Assembly: GCA_963693285.1 (NCBI GenBank) | Contig: OY848917.1 | Location: 22,698,245-22,762,244, forward strand | Reading direction: 5' to 3' | DNA: 64,000 nt | Source: Xestospongia muta | Lineage: Eukaryota; Porifera; Demospongiae; Haplosclerida; Petrosiidae | Part shown: one piece after another, positions 1 to 10,373 of the stretch | Layout of the letters: the number at the start of each line of letters is the position of its first letter | How positions within the stretch are numbered: the stretch's first letter is position 1 | The notes under the pieces: model-generated | Database searches by the model: none | Told to the model about the DNA's origin: nothing | The model's input: the letters and a program-made list of their open reading frames with translations, nothing else | Program-made: the position numbers and the translations under genes

Positions 1-96
1 ATATAGACACATGTGTACTTTATGGCATGTTTGAGTTTGGATAGGGTAGTTTGAGGTCGGGTAAACAACTATTGCTAGGGTGGAGCTCATAGTAGT
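1..96. repeat. Direct repeat, copy 1 of a promoter-like segment
   Basis: About 96 bp at the left edge recur almost exactly at about 738-835, differing by a few substitutions and one base. The copy may continue left of the window. In copy 2 the repeat leads straight into a TATA-like stretch. Here the following bases are diverged (tatatgtaag). No coding potential is visible. Confidence 0.85.
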
Positions 97-737
97 ATAT
101 GTAAGCATATATGTGAGCCACTATCCAGTGATCTATTTAGTATAATAACAAAACCTTCAGTTATGTTACTATTGCAGTGTTAATTTGTCATTTCAAGAGG
201 AAAGGAATGTTATTTATTAAAAGGTGGCCACTAGCGTAGCCCTTGCCTTTGCCTGTATGCCCCGCCCCTAACATGTTAACATCAAGAGAATGTTCCATAT
301 ATCATAATAAAAACCTTTCATATGTCCTGGAATGACAGTTGCTTAGGACAAACAGTTCTATTTAATTGTACTACAAACTTTGAATATGATCAATTATTAC
401 ATATTATCATCAGATGAAATAGACAGTTTGTAATATAATAGAGTTTATTATTGACATGTGTACATTATACATGCTCAAGATAATTCACACAATGTTCTTT
501 TACTAAAGGTTAATATCTGGTTGTATGGAGATTTTCAAGCTGATGCAGTCAAGGTATTTAGGTTTACTATAATAAACAGGCCTCTTTTATAGGTCAGGTC
601 CTTTTTTGAAATCATATCAATCATAATCAGTGCTAATTCAGCTTTGAAAATATCCAGCAATTAATACTTAATGTCAACAAATACAGACCATGTCAGTATC
701 CAAAGAGTGATAGTAGTTCAATTGTTTCATTTGACTA

Positions 738-842
738 TATATAGACACATGTGTACTTTATGGCATGTTTGAGTTTGGATAGGGTAGTTTGAGGTCAGGT
801 AAACAACTATTGCTAGGTGGAGCTCATAGTAGAGTATATAAG
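738..842 (+). promoter_or_regulatory. Direct repeat copy 2 with TATA-like box
   Basis: Second copy of the left-edge repeat, ending in a TATA-like tatataag at 835-842. About 50 bp further on is a consensus-like 5' splice site (cag/gttagt, intron from 892). This would suit a promoter followed by a short noncoding first exon ending at 891. The repeat is visible directly. The promoter role is inference. Confidence 0.4.
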
Positions 843-1842
843 TGAGGTACTATTCAGTGATATGTTAGAACTGAAGCCATCGACTTATCAGGTTAGTGAA
901 ATTTTATATACAAGACTAAATCAGTTTAATTTATTTGTATGTTATTGTTATGTACCAATGTATTAAATGTTAGTCATTTAACTAAATGTTAAGTTGTTTC
1001 TCAGTGTTGACACACACAATTGCAAACACTGTTTGTTAAATGTTATATCTCATTCTAAAGTTGACTTATTTAAGTATACTGGGTGATAGATATCATTGTA
1101 TTATCTGCAATGTAGTTTGGTATATTGTAAAATATAGTTCAGGGATTTGCTATAGAGCCTTATCAATACTGTCATTTACATGACTATGGATATTATAAAG
1201 AGAGAGACAAATACAATACTACCTTCAGAAGTTGGCCCTGATTTGTCAAAGAAGTCTAGATGCTCTGTATCTAGACTATCTTCCAAATGATGAGAGTTCA
1301 ATAGATAAGCTTATTATAATATAACTGTACACACAGGATGTTGTGTGTTAATGAAAATTTATCTTGTATGTTATTATGACTACTGGACATGTGATGTAGC
1401 TCATGTGTAATTGTAGCTATGTATTATGTGCCTTGTAGCTACTAGATGCTGTGTATCTGGGCTAAATAAGAGTTGACATGTAAATGTATCTACTATAGTC
1501 TGTTCACATTAGCTTTGACTTTTGTCTTTTTATTATAACTGTCTTTCTTGATAATTATCCTAATAGCTCTTTCCATTAATCTCTATTCAATAGATTTGCC
1601 ATTCTATAGAAGCTATATTAACATTAAACATAACATTGTCATAAAACTACATATAAATTGATTTATTAAAACAATCTGAACCCATTAAAGTGACATACTT
1701 GGTGAATAGACTTTAGATGTCATGTAATCTACTAATGTTCTTAATACATATCATCCCTTGACTACTTATTATATTGAGCAAGTAATAATTTAGCAATTTT
1801 TATAAACAATACAATATTGTAATGCAACTTTTTTCTATAGGG

Positions 1843-2004
1843 TGCTTCTTTATCATGATGCCACATCTTCTCATCTCAATACTCCTTGTCATAATACTAA
1901 TTATAATATTAGTATTAATACATTTATTATATCAACAAGATAATGAAGACTGTCCAATACAATCACAAGATGATGGAATAATGAACACAGTACTCGTAGT
2001 ATAA
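1843..2004 (+). CDS. Possible small membrane peptide (terminal exon)
   Basis: A pyrimidine-rich stretch ending in ctatag at about 1835-1840 could be a 3' splice site. Just after it an ATG opens a frame of about 50 codons ending at 2004. The peptide is one strongly hydrophobic segment (runs of L, I and V, about 25 residues) followed by a short polar acidic tail (QQDNEDCPIQSQDDG). AATAAA lies at 2025-2030. With the TATA-like box at 835 and the 5' splice site at 891/892 it would make a two-exon gene with a noncoding first exon. I do not recognise the peptide. Chance is a real alternative, since hydrophobic frames are common in AT-rich DNA. Confidence 0.25.
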   Translation, partial: CFFIMMPHLLISILLVIILIIILVLIHLLYQQDNEDCPIQSQDDGIMNTVLVV

Positions 2005-2352
2005 ACAGCGACATCGAAAAGTGAAATAAAAAGAACTAATTAACTAAGATCTTATTATCTATTATAACTACATTATATTTTATATGTAATATAAACAAAA
2101 CAAAACAACATTTCGTAAGCAAATATAATGCAAAAGATAATTTGTTAATAATCAATAACACAACAGACAGGGTCTAGGGGATTGTTTGTGGATGTGGGTG
2201 TGGCTTGGAATAGCTACCTATTAATGAACTGTGTGGGGGGTATTAATAAATTTAAAATGTTCTATAAAGTAATATTATAACAATTAATTAAATGTAAATC
2301 ATTCACAGTTTCTATATTAACCTGTATAAGTACAGAGCCCAAGAGCCAAGTA

Positions 2353-3587
2353 ATCACAAATTGTAATCACAGTCACATAGGTAACCCAAGTTGTAATCAC
2401 AGTCACATAGGTAACCCAAGTTGTAATCACAGTCACATAGGTAACCTAAGTTGTAATCACAGTCACATAGGTAACCCAAGTTGTAATCACAGTCACATAG
2501 GTAACCTAAGTTGTAATCACAGTCACATAGGTAACCCAAGTTGTAATCACAGTCACATAGGTAACCCAAGTTGTAATCACAGTCACATAAGTAACCCAAG
2601 TTGTAATCACAGTCACATAGGTAACCTAAGTTGTAATCACAGTCACATAGGTAACCCAAGTTGTAATCACAGTCACATAGGTAACCCAAGTTGTAATCAC
2701 AGTCACATAGGTAACCCAAGTTGTAATCACAGTCACATAGGTAACCCAAGTTGTAATCACAGTCACATAGGTAACCCAAGTTGTAATCACAGTCACATAG
2801 GTAACCCAAGTTGTAATCACAGTCACATAGGTAACCCAAGTTGTAATCACAGTCACATAGGTAACCCAAGTTGTAATCACAGTCACATAGGTAACCCAAG
2901 TTGTAATCACAGTCACATAGGTAACCCAAGTTGTAATCACAGTCACATAGGTAACCCAAGTTGTAATCACAGTCACATAAGTAACCCAAGTTGTAATCAC
3001 AGTCACATAGGTAACCTAAGTTGTAATCATAGTCACATAGGTAACCCAAGTTGTAATCACAGTCACATAGGTAACCCAAGTTGTAATCATAGTCACATAA
3101 GTAACCTAAGTTGTAATCACAGTTCCATAGGTAACCTAAGTTGTAATCATAGTCACATAGGTAACCCAAGTTGTAATCACAGTCACATAGGTAACCCAAG
3201 TTGTAATCATAGTCACATAAGTAACCCAAGTTGTAATCACAGTCACATAGGTAACCCAAGTTGTAATCACAGTTCCATAGGTAACCCAAGTTGTAATCAC
3301 AGTCACATAGGTAACCCAAGTTGTAATCACAGTCACATAGGTAACCCAAGTTGTAATCACAGTCACATAAGTAACCCAAGTTGTAATCACAGTCACATAG
3401 GTAACCTAAGTTGTAATCACAGTCACATAGGTAACCCAAGTTGTAATCACAGTCACATAGGTAACCCAAGTTGTAATCACAGTCACATAGGTAACCCAAG
3501 TTGTAATCACAGTTCCATAGGTAACCCAAGTTGTAATCACAGTCACATAGGTAACCCAAGTTGTAATCACAGTTCCATAGGTAAGAA
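2353..3587. repeat. 30-bp minisatellite, about 41 copies
   Basis: A 30-bp unit (gtaaccCaag, ttgtaatcac, agtcacatag) repeats head to tail about 41 times. No insertion or deletion is seen: every copy stays in the same register. Variation is confined to a few positions: ccc/cct, cac/cat, and cacatag/cacataa/ttccatag. Since 30 is divisible by three and the unit lacks stops in several frames, long artefactual ORFs appear on the minus strand (437, 126 and 86 codons). I do not treat it as coding. Confidence 0.97.
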
Positions 3588-3760
3588 TACCTATCTATTT
3601 TATACTGAAGAATTGTTCTCAAAACTTGTAACCACAAAGAATTAATGCTTGGGAAGTGTGGGTACATGTGTTACTCAGTTGACCAACTAAAGCAAAAGGA
3701 TTAAACTATAGCAACAATAATATTAAGAGATAAGAAAAGCAACTCATTCGCAAGAAAACA
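3588..3760. other. Spacer between two tandem arrays
   Basis: About 170 bp of unique AT-rich sequence. No gene or motif recognised. Confidence 0.6.
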
Positions 3761-4790
3761 CTATAGGACATTATGGGACACTATAGGACATTATAGGACA
3801 TTATGGGACACTATAGAACACTATAGGACACTAGTGAACATTATGGGACAATAGAGGACATTATGGGACAATAGAGGACATTATGGAAAACTAGGGGATA
3901 TTATGGGACACTAAAGGACATTATAGGATACTATAGAACATTATGGGACACTAGAAGACATTATGGGACACTAGGAGACATTATAGGACATTATGGGACA
4001 CTAAAGGACATTATAGGACATTATGGGACACTATAGAACACTATAGGACACTAGGGGACATTATGGGACACTAGAGGACATTATAGGACATTATAGGACA
4101 CTAGAGGACATTATGGGACACTAGAGGACATTATAGGACATTATAGGACACTAGAGGACATTATAGGACATTATGGGACACTATAGAACACTATAGGACA
4201 CTAGGGGACATTATGGGACACTAGAGGACATAATAGGACATTATGGGACACTAGAGGACATTATAGGACATTATGGGACACTATAGAACACCATAGGACA
4301 CTAGGGGACATTATGGGACACTAGAGGACATTATAGGACATTATGGGACACTAGAGGACATTATAGGACATTATGGGACACTAGAGGACACTATAGGAGC
4401 ATAGAGGACATTATGGGACACTAGAGGACATTATAGGACACTATAGGACATTATAGGACATTATAGGACACTATAGAACACTACAGGACATTATGGGACA
4501 CTAGAGGACATTATAGGATACTATAGAACATTATGGGACACTAGAGGACATTATGGGACACTAGGGGACATTATAGGACATTATGGGACACTAGAGGACA
4601 TTATAGGATACTATAGAACATTATGGGACACTAGAGGACATTATGGGACACTAGGGGACATTATAGGACATTATGCGACACTAGAGGACATTACAGGACA
4701 CTAGGGGGTATTATGGGACACTAGAGGACATTATAGGACATTATGAGACACTATAGAATATTATAGGACATTTTGGCCAACTAGACAACA
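3761..4790. repeat. 10-bp tandem array, about 103 units
   Basis: Decamers of the form (c/t)tataggaca or (c/t)tagaggaca repeat about 103 times with no change of register over 1.03 kb. Sub-patterns alternate ttatgggaca with ctagaggaca and suggest 20-50-bp higher-order units. The last units (from about 4740) are degenerate. No coding potential is claimed. Confidence 0.95.
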
Positions 4791-5503
4791 CTAAATGAAA
4801 ACAACTGAAATCACGCAGATTTTGCCCTTGAGAAGTAAAAAGTGGATTTAATGTTACTTGTGGTTTTGATCTCTTAGTATTCTCTGTGGACAAGAATAAA
4901 CAGGTGTTCTTGCATACTTGTGATTCTGGGTGCCAGTTAATAAATTATTGCATTCCTAAATGCAACTGAACCACATAATAGATGCATAATTATACAGTAT
5001 ACACATCTGTAAAAAGTTATATAGAAACGAAGGAGATATTTCGCAACACTGTTTGCATTAGTTGCTCGTGCTAAGGAACTCAACAGATAATCATTCTTGT
5101 TGCTTGTTGTATATCTACTAGTTATAAATGATACACAATGTGTTACGATTGTAACACGGTTAACAAAACCTAATTTAACAAACCTTTTAAATATCTAATT
5201 ATGACCACAATGTCGTCAACACATCTGAATTACCTAATCAATCTTATTAGTGTGATAATTATGGAGTATATATATATGCAAAGATAATTAATTACTCAAT
5301 CATCACATTCCTACTCAATAACTCAAGAAGGTATATTTTTTTCTATTTATAAAAACAACACAACCTTTCCATCCTAAACAAATCTATAACACTTATGTTT
5401 TATTTACAATGTGTCTTATTAGTATGACATGAGTATGAAAGGGAATAGAACAACAGTAGTGAAGTCACAATAAAAACTAGTGAGGACATTTGTTACTTTG
5501 TCA
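4791..5503. other. 3' flank of the bHLH-PAS gene, nothing recognised
   Basis: Unique AT-rich sequence. I read the minus strand for further PAS-B exons and found none with the expected motif. Confidence 0.5.
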
Positions 5504-6751
5504 TTACCTTCCATCAAAGTAGATACATTTCATTTCCAATGAATAGTGAGTTACAAACACATTGTCCTCCGTTTTCAATTCCACAATGGTAGGAGGAGTC
5601 ACCGGATAGACCACACCCATTAACAATGGTTCACTATATACTTGTTGTTTGAGATGACCCGACACAAACACAAGCTAAATGATAAATGGATAATAAACAA
5701 CATGTATACATGAATTACAAATATCACATATTACACATCACAATTATCATAGCACACATCACAAATATCTCATTTCATATTATTATGTGACATCACCAAT
5801 TACTCTTCAATTTGAGCTTGATGGCAGTTTGTGGAATTTGATAATGAAAACTATCATCAAACTATGTTGGGCGTCTGTCTTGTTGAACCATTTCTTCATT
5901 CATTACCAGATAGTCTCCTTTCTTTTTCTTTTATACTATTTCAAATATTTGTGTTGCAGATACTGAACACTTTTGTGATCATTCATTAATAACATAATTA
6001 TCTGTGACGCACATTATGATGGTATGTAAAAATACCATTTATTTTATATGAGATATCTAGTTTATTGCTTCCTGAACAGCTAGCCAAACAGCTGTTATTA
6101 CTCACTATATTTTAAGCAGTGTTGCAAGCTGTATTGAATGGTACACATCATTTCTATGAAGCTTATTCCTAGCATGAAATATGACACTACGTGAAGGGGT
6201 CAAACTCAAATTGGACAGAGTACACTTAATTTGATTTATTTAATGATAAAAATTGATATTTACAAGTAAACAATTAAGACGTATAAACCATATTAGGTAA
6301 TAAATTACAATGTTTACAACATAGCCTAAGTATATATGTCTTACTCTATAATTATAAGAATGTGAAGTTGATTGCGGTGCCTTATTCCGAGAACATTTCA
6401 TTCGACAGAAGAAGGAACAATTCACAGAACCTAAAGGATTAAAAATTAAAAAGTGTCACACAGAAAGTCAATTTTCTATACAACTAATTCCTTAAAAACA
6501 TTACTTTACACTTAGACCACTCTGGAAAATTCATATTTAAGAATACAAATGATAAATCAATTGTTCAATAAAAAACCACTAAAACTATGCATACTGTATA
6601 GAAAGTATTGCTTACGTTCATGTGACATGTGACCAAGCAATCTTGCTTCAGCATCACTTAGAACACTTCTAACATTAACTATATCTTCTTCATGAATAAT
6701 ATCAAATAAAGATAGACCCATGTATTCAGACTATAATAGATAATACAGACT

Positions 6752-6823
<72 letters not shown>

Positions 6824-7705
6824 AATGTTTAAATTGAGACTACAAGTAAAGAGCACAGACTAAACATATTGTATCTATCATATTAAGAATGTATCTGATA
6901 AGATTTAACTATCAGTAACAGTATATGTACATGTACATTATGTACATTCATGTGTAATAAATGTATTGTGATAATTGGTTACCTGGAAAAGTCCCAAGTG
7001 TTTGTGAACACTCACTGACAAATAAATTATGAGACCATCAGACTGCGCTACTAGGAGAAACCCATCTAGTGACTAATGACAGAGGGAGGAGGAGGAAGAG
7101 AAAGAGAAGAGAGGAAGGAACAATACCATGAAAAAATATAATGACACTCACTTCATGTAACATATCTTGTAGCCTGCCTTTGCTAATATCAGTAGATGAC
7201 TCGGGATATTGATCTAAGGACAAAAAATATATTTAAATGTACTGGTCTAAATAATTCCCTAATTGACCTATCCTAAAATGTCTAATTATCTAATATCTAC
7301 TACTGGGTTATTTCCTTATTGACTTCCTGTAATTACTTTTTCATTTAGTTTATTATTACTTTGCCAACCTGTGGTTATAATAGAAACCAGAATCAGAGGA
7401 AACTACAATTAAGGAGGTCAGAGGTTATTGTGATATCACTATGACATTCAAGTTGTAATATTATATTACCTATCATAATCAGACTTACCATCAGAGGTGT
7501 GATATCCACTAACAAGAGACTTCATACGTATGTAACACAATGCTAGTCTTAGCAATGAATTCTGATCCATTTTATCAATGACATCTTTGGAGAATGGCAA
7601 CAGACACGACAGTTCATCTATTAACGATTTAAATGTTGTTCGTCTCTTACAAGCATAATTTCGAGACCGCTCTCGTTTTCGTTCTAAGGATTTATTACAT
7701 TCCAT
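5504..7705 (-). CDS. AHR-like bHLH-PAS transcription factor, short form
   Basis: Six coding exons were assembled by splice signals and phase: 7489-7705, 7152-7213, 6983-7072, 6616-6730, 6345-6430 and 5504-5674 (246 aa plus stop). Exon 1 encodes a basic stretch (RKRERSRNYACKRR) and helix-loop-helix with LLPFSKDVIDKMDQNSLLRL, close to the aryl-hydrocarbon-receptor type. Exons 2-4 encode PAS-A (LDGFLLVAQSDGLIIYLS, then SLFDIIHEEDIVNVRSVL). Exon 5 resembles the AHR segment after PAS-A (CSFFCRMKC). Exon 6 reaches the first strand of PAS-B (HYSLEMKCIYFDG). It then either reads DGR-stop or splices at gtaatg (5507) to an exon I cannot find. Known members are nuclear dimerising regulators roughly three times longer with full PAS-B and activation domains. 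This copy is therefore a truncated form, a gene with unseen 3' exons, or decaying. Confidence 0.75.
6755..6826. repeat. (TA)n(TATG)n microsatellite in an intron
   Basis: A TA run followed by tatg repeats, lying in the bHLH-PAS intron between the exons at 6983-7072 and 6616-6730. Confidence 0.9.
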
Positions 7706-7980
7706 TTTTGCAACTCAAATATAATCTTGTAAAGTCGTAATTCTGAGACTGCCTGAATATACTTCCACCAGCACACTATGAAGCCACTGATGAGTGTAAT
7801 ATACACTGTAAAAGACAAACGTATTATAACACAGGGATACAATAATTAATAAAAGCAGTAGAAGATGATGACTAACCTGAAAGTAAAGATTACAAAAAGA
7901 GATCTTTGCTGAAACACAAACGCTGAAATGCGAAAACAACCACAACAACAATATTTTTATTAACCCCTGCATGTACATCT
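7706..7980 (-). promoter_or_regulatory. 5' leader of the bHLH-PAS gene with a possible 71-bp intron
   Basis: Upstream of the bHLH ATG on the minus strand there is a 3' splice-like site (cttttacag, intron end 7806) and a 5' site (cag/gttagt, 7876). This suggests a 71-bp intron in the 5' UTR. An 87-codon hydrophobic ORF spanning the same DNA reads through this intron and is not supported as a gene. Confidence 0.4.
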
Positions 7981-8439
7981 TCTCCTCCTTATCCTGTCAC
8001 GCCCTACTGATCTAGATGTTACAAAAGTTACGAGCATGCGCTGAAATCTACGTAAGTATAATTATTGATAAAAGGGAAGTAAAAACCATCAATACAATAA
8101 TGACCAATAAAGTCAATAAAATTTACAGAAATAAATTGGGACAAAGTTAATTGCTGACAAGTATAATATATCATAGTATTACAATACTATTATAAGTACA
8201 TGAGTAATAATGTATTAAATACTGTGTATCTGGCCTTTGGAGGGTGACTTGAAATTAAACCAAGTCAATGTACTATGATAATTTAATGATACATTCAGTG
8301 CAGCACTACTGTCTGCACAGTGTAGTGGAATAAGTGACAATTAGTACAGTTCTCAACCAGAATGATTATAATGTATCGCTTCCTTCATTTTTCAGTGTTG
8401 CCAAACCTTGTGCTAGTCTTTGCTATCAAAGAAAGGGCC
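7981..8439. other. Intergenic, nothing recognised
   Basis: Upstream flank of the bHLH-PAS gene. A 65-codon plus-strand frame at 8334-8531 runs into the interspersed repeat and starts from a non-ATG codon, so I do not call it. Confidence 0.4.
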
Positions 8440-8745
8440 ATGTTTTTGTACATACAGGGAAAATTTTCACTTTACAACATTTGGAAAATGGATGGTTTAC
8501 ATTAATTAGTTGCAGTATTTCAATTAGTTAAAAAATACCAATTAATGTAGTATTGTTGTTTCTTTGATGGTATTTTACCACTCTTTATTAGAATCAATAT
8601 AGAAAATAACTTGTTTTACAGACAATTGGTTTTTTGTGTTTTTATGTTGATTATTAACTTATACTAGTCCAATAATTGTAATAATAATTACAAAATGATG
8701 TACCATTAATGTAAATTATACATTGTTTTTCCTACAATTGTATTT
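8440..8745. repeat. Interspersed repeat X, copy 1
   Basis: About 300 bp that recur at 61665-61953 with small indels (shared landmarks: ttggaaaatggatggttta, accaattaatgtagtattg). Not coding in either copy. Together with repeat Y at 9009-9280 it may be one larger element whose middle differs between copies. Confidence 0.85.
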
Positions 8746-9008
8746 GTGATGGTTACATACCCACCAAGCTATATATATTATATATATATATATTGGATGC
8801 ATTGTTTGATAATATTCATGATTTGAATTAACTTAAAGTTTCCTTATTAGTGGATCAGGGTACATGTTGTATATATCGTTATTACGTTAAAAAATATTTA
8901 TTATCTCTCCTTTAAAAATTGCACTCGAGGAACTAAAGGAGCTGTTATAAATCTAAATAAAAGAAACAAAAGATAATGGAGAAGAATGTTTAGGTAGAAT
9001 TTTAGGTA

Positions 9009-9280
9009 GCATTGTGGTCCCGGTTTAGTAATGACAATGATTTCCTTGAAGCTTGAAACCCAGTACGACTGGTTTGAAGTTAGGGCAAAGTTCCAGCCAG
9101 GATTACCTCATCTTTGGATGATGGTTACCAAGCCACGTTGGCGGTCCTAGCTAGCAATAGCAGGGAATCTTGGAGCCTAATTAAGTGGAAGCCCCAGTGG
9201 ATGTGAGTCAGGAAAGATTGTTTGGGCAACACAACATTTTTTAAATAAATTTATTCAACAAAAACACATAACACTTACAT
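9009..9280. repeat. Interspersed repeat Y, copy 1
   Basis: About 260 bp of higher GC than the surroundings, recurring at 62483-62735 at high identity (landmark gttagggcaaagttccagcc). Both copies end in an A/T-rich tail containing aataaatttattcaa or a near match. It looks like a short retroposed or SINE-like element. Internal Pol III boxes are at best weak, so the class is unresolved. Confidence 0.75.
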
Positions 9281-9627
9281 CATGAAAACAATGAATGTAT
9301 TCAATACATTTTTGCTGCATGTGACATATCAATACAAGCACGTTTAATGAAGTTATTCTGAAAGACTCTCCAGCAATACTCATTGCCTTTGTCAGACATA
9401 TTGAAATCTTCAGTTATACTTTAAAGAGTTTATTATAATATTACTAGTTTCACAACAAAACTCCAATTACATATATACTCCAGAGAGCTCATTTTATGTC
9501 TATTGGAATTTAATATAATTAGATTTATCTAAATCTCTAATTAAATATAATATAATACTCCTGAGAGCATATTTTATGCCTAAAACTATAATTGCAGATT
9601 CAGAGACCATTCGATTATTAATAATAT

Positions 9628-9654
9628 ATGGGTCTGTCTGACAGACAGACCCAT
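9628..9654. repeat. Perfect 13-bp-arm palindrome
   Basis: Left arm 9628-9640 (atgggtctgtctg), one spacer base, right arm 9642-9654 perfectly complementary. It sits between two diverged copies of a segment with the landmark gagag(c)tcattttatg (about 9472-9512 and 9555-9587). Nothing nearby identifies a host element. Confidence 0.85.
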
Positions 9655-9734
9655 CACCACATTAACTTAGTATTTGAGAAAAGAGGTTAATTTCATTAAC
9701 TTTCTTCCTTTATTTTAAATTATATAAGATTGTT

Positions 9735-9893
9735 TTAGTAGGTACTAGTAGATTGATTATTTAGAATTACTTCATTTGTAGATACTATCAATGATGTAGG
9801 TGGATCAGAGTTGATGTATGTGTCATCATACTGGCTGTATGATGCCACAGAGGTATTGAGAGATTCCGATGAGTTTTGCCTGAGATATTCAGT
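9735..9893 (-). CDS. Weak candidate terminal exon
   Basis: An open minus-strand frame of about 52 codons ends at a TAA at 9735-9737. It reads like a polar receptor tail with several tyrosines (YSQYDDTYINSDPPTS). No convincing upstream exon was found towards 10.3 kb. Chance is quite possible in this AT-rich DNA. Confidence 0.15.
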   Translation of the reverse strand, partial: TEYLRQNSSESLNTSVASYSQYDDTYINSDPPTSLIVSTNEVILNNQSTSTY

Positions 9894-10340
9894 CTTTCAA
9901 TACTTTGATATATGATAGTCAAATGTCAGGCCTTTTCAAATATAAACTTGTTTTGGTTGAATAACGATAATTAATTTATACATTCCATACATTGTTATTG
10001 AATGTAATCTACAATTAAAATCCAAAGAAGGAAGTTAGTTCATAAGTTTGAATTTGAAGTCACATCAGTTTATTTAGATTTGATGCAAACAAACAGTTTT
10101 TGCATTTATATCATAATACAATGCCAAAAAAGGATTACACAATGTCACATACCATACTAATTGACTTTGTGGTCAATTATAGACCTACATGCAGACTAAT
10201 TGATCGCCAATATGTGGCTTCAGATAGTCAATGAGCTAGTGTTCTTATAGTGAGATGGCACCAATTAAAACTACAGTGAATGTGAGTTAGCAATTATCAA
10301 CTTACTTGTCTGTTTATTTTCTCATATTTGGTCTACTTTA
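9894..10340. other. Upstream flank of the beta-helix gene
   Basis: No gene recognised with confidence. A first coding exon with the rest of the signal peptide may lie here. A 3' splice-like site (gtctactttag) ends at 10341. The nearest upstream ATG (10255) with a gtgagt donor does not give the right phase. Confidence 0.35.
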
Positions 10341-10373
10341 GAATGTGACGCTTGTTTTTATTTGTTACTTCAA

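Noticed and set aside
2353..3587. CRISPR-like array
   Set aside because: Units abut with no spacers, no cas genes, and the setting is an animal genome.
2354..3667. 437-codon minus-strand ORF of ten-residue repeats
   Set aside because: Pure consequence of a stop-free 30-bp tandem unit; two other frames on the same strand are also open for long stretches.
4791..5503. Missing PAS-B exons of the bHLH-PAS gene
   Set aside because: Read on the minus strand; candidate acceptors lead to immediate stops and no PAS-B motif.
7715..7978. 87-codon hydrophobic minus ORF
   Set aside because: Spans a likely 5'-UTR intron of the bHLH-PAS gene; no homology recognised.
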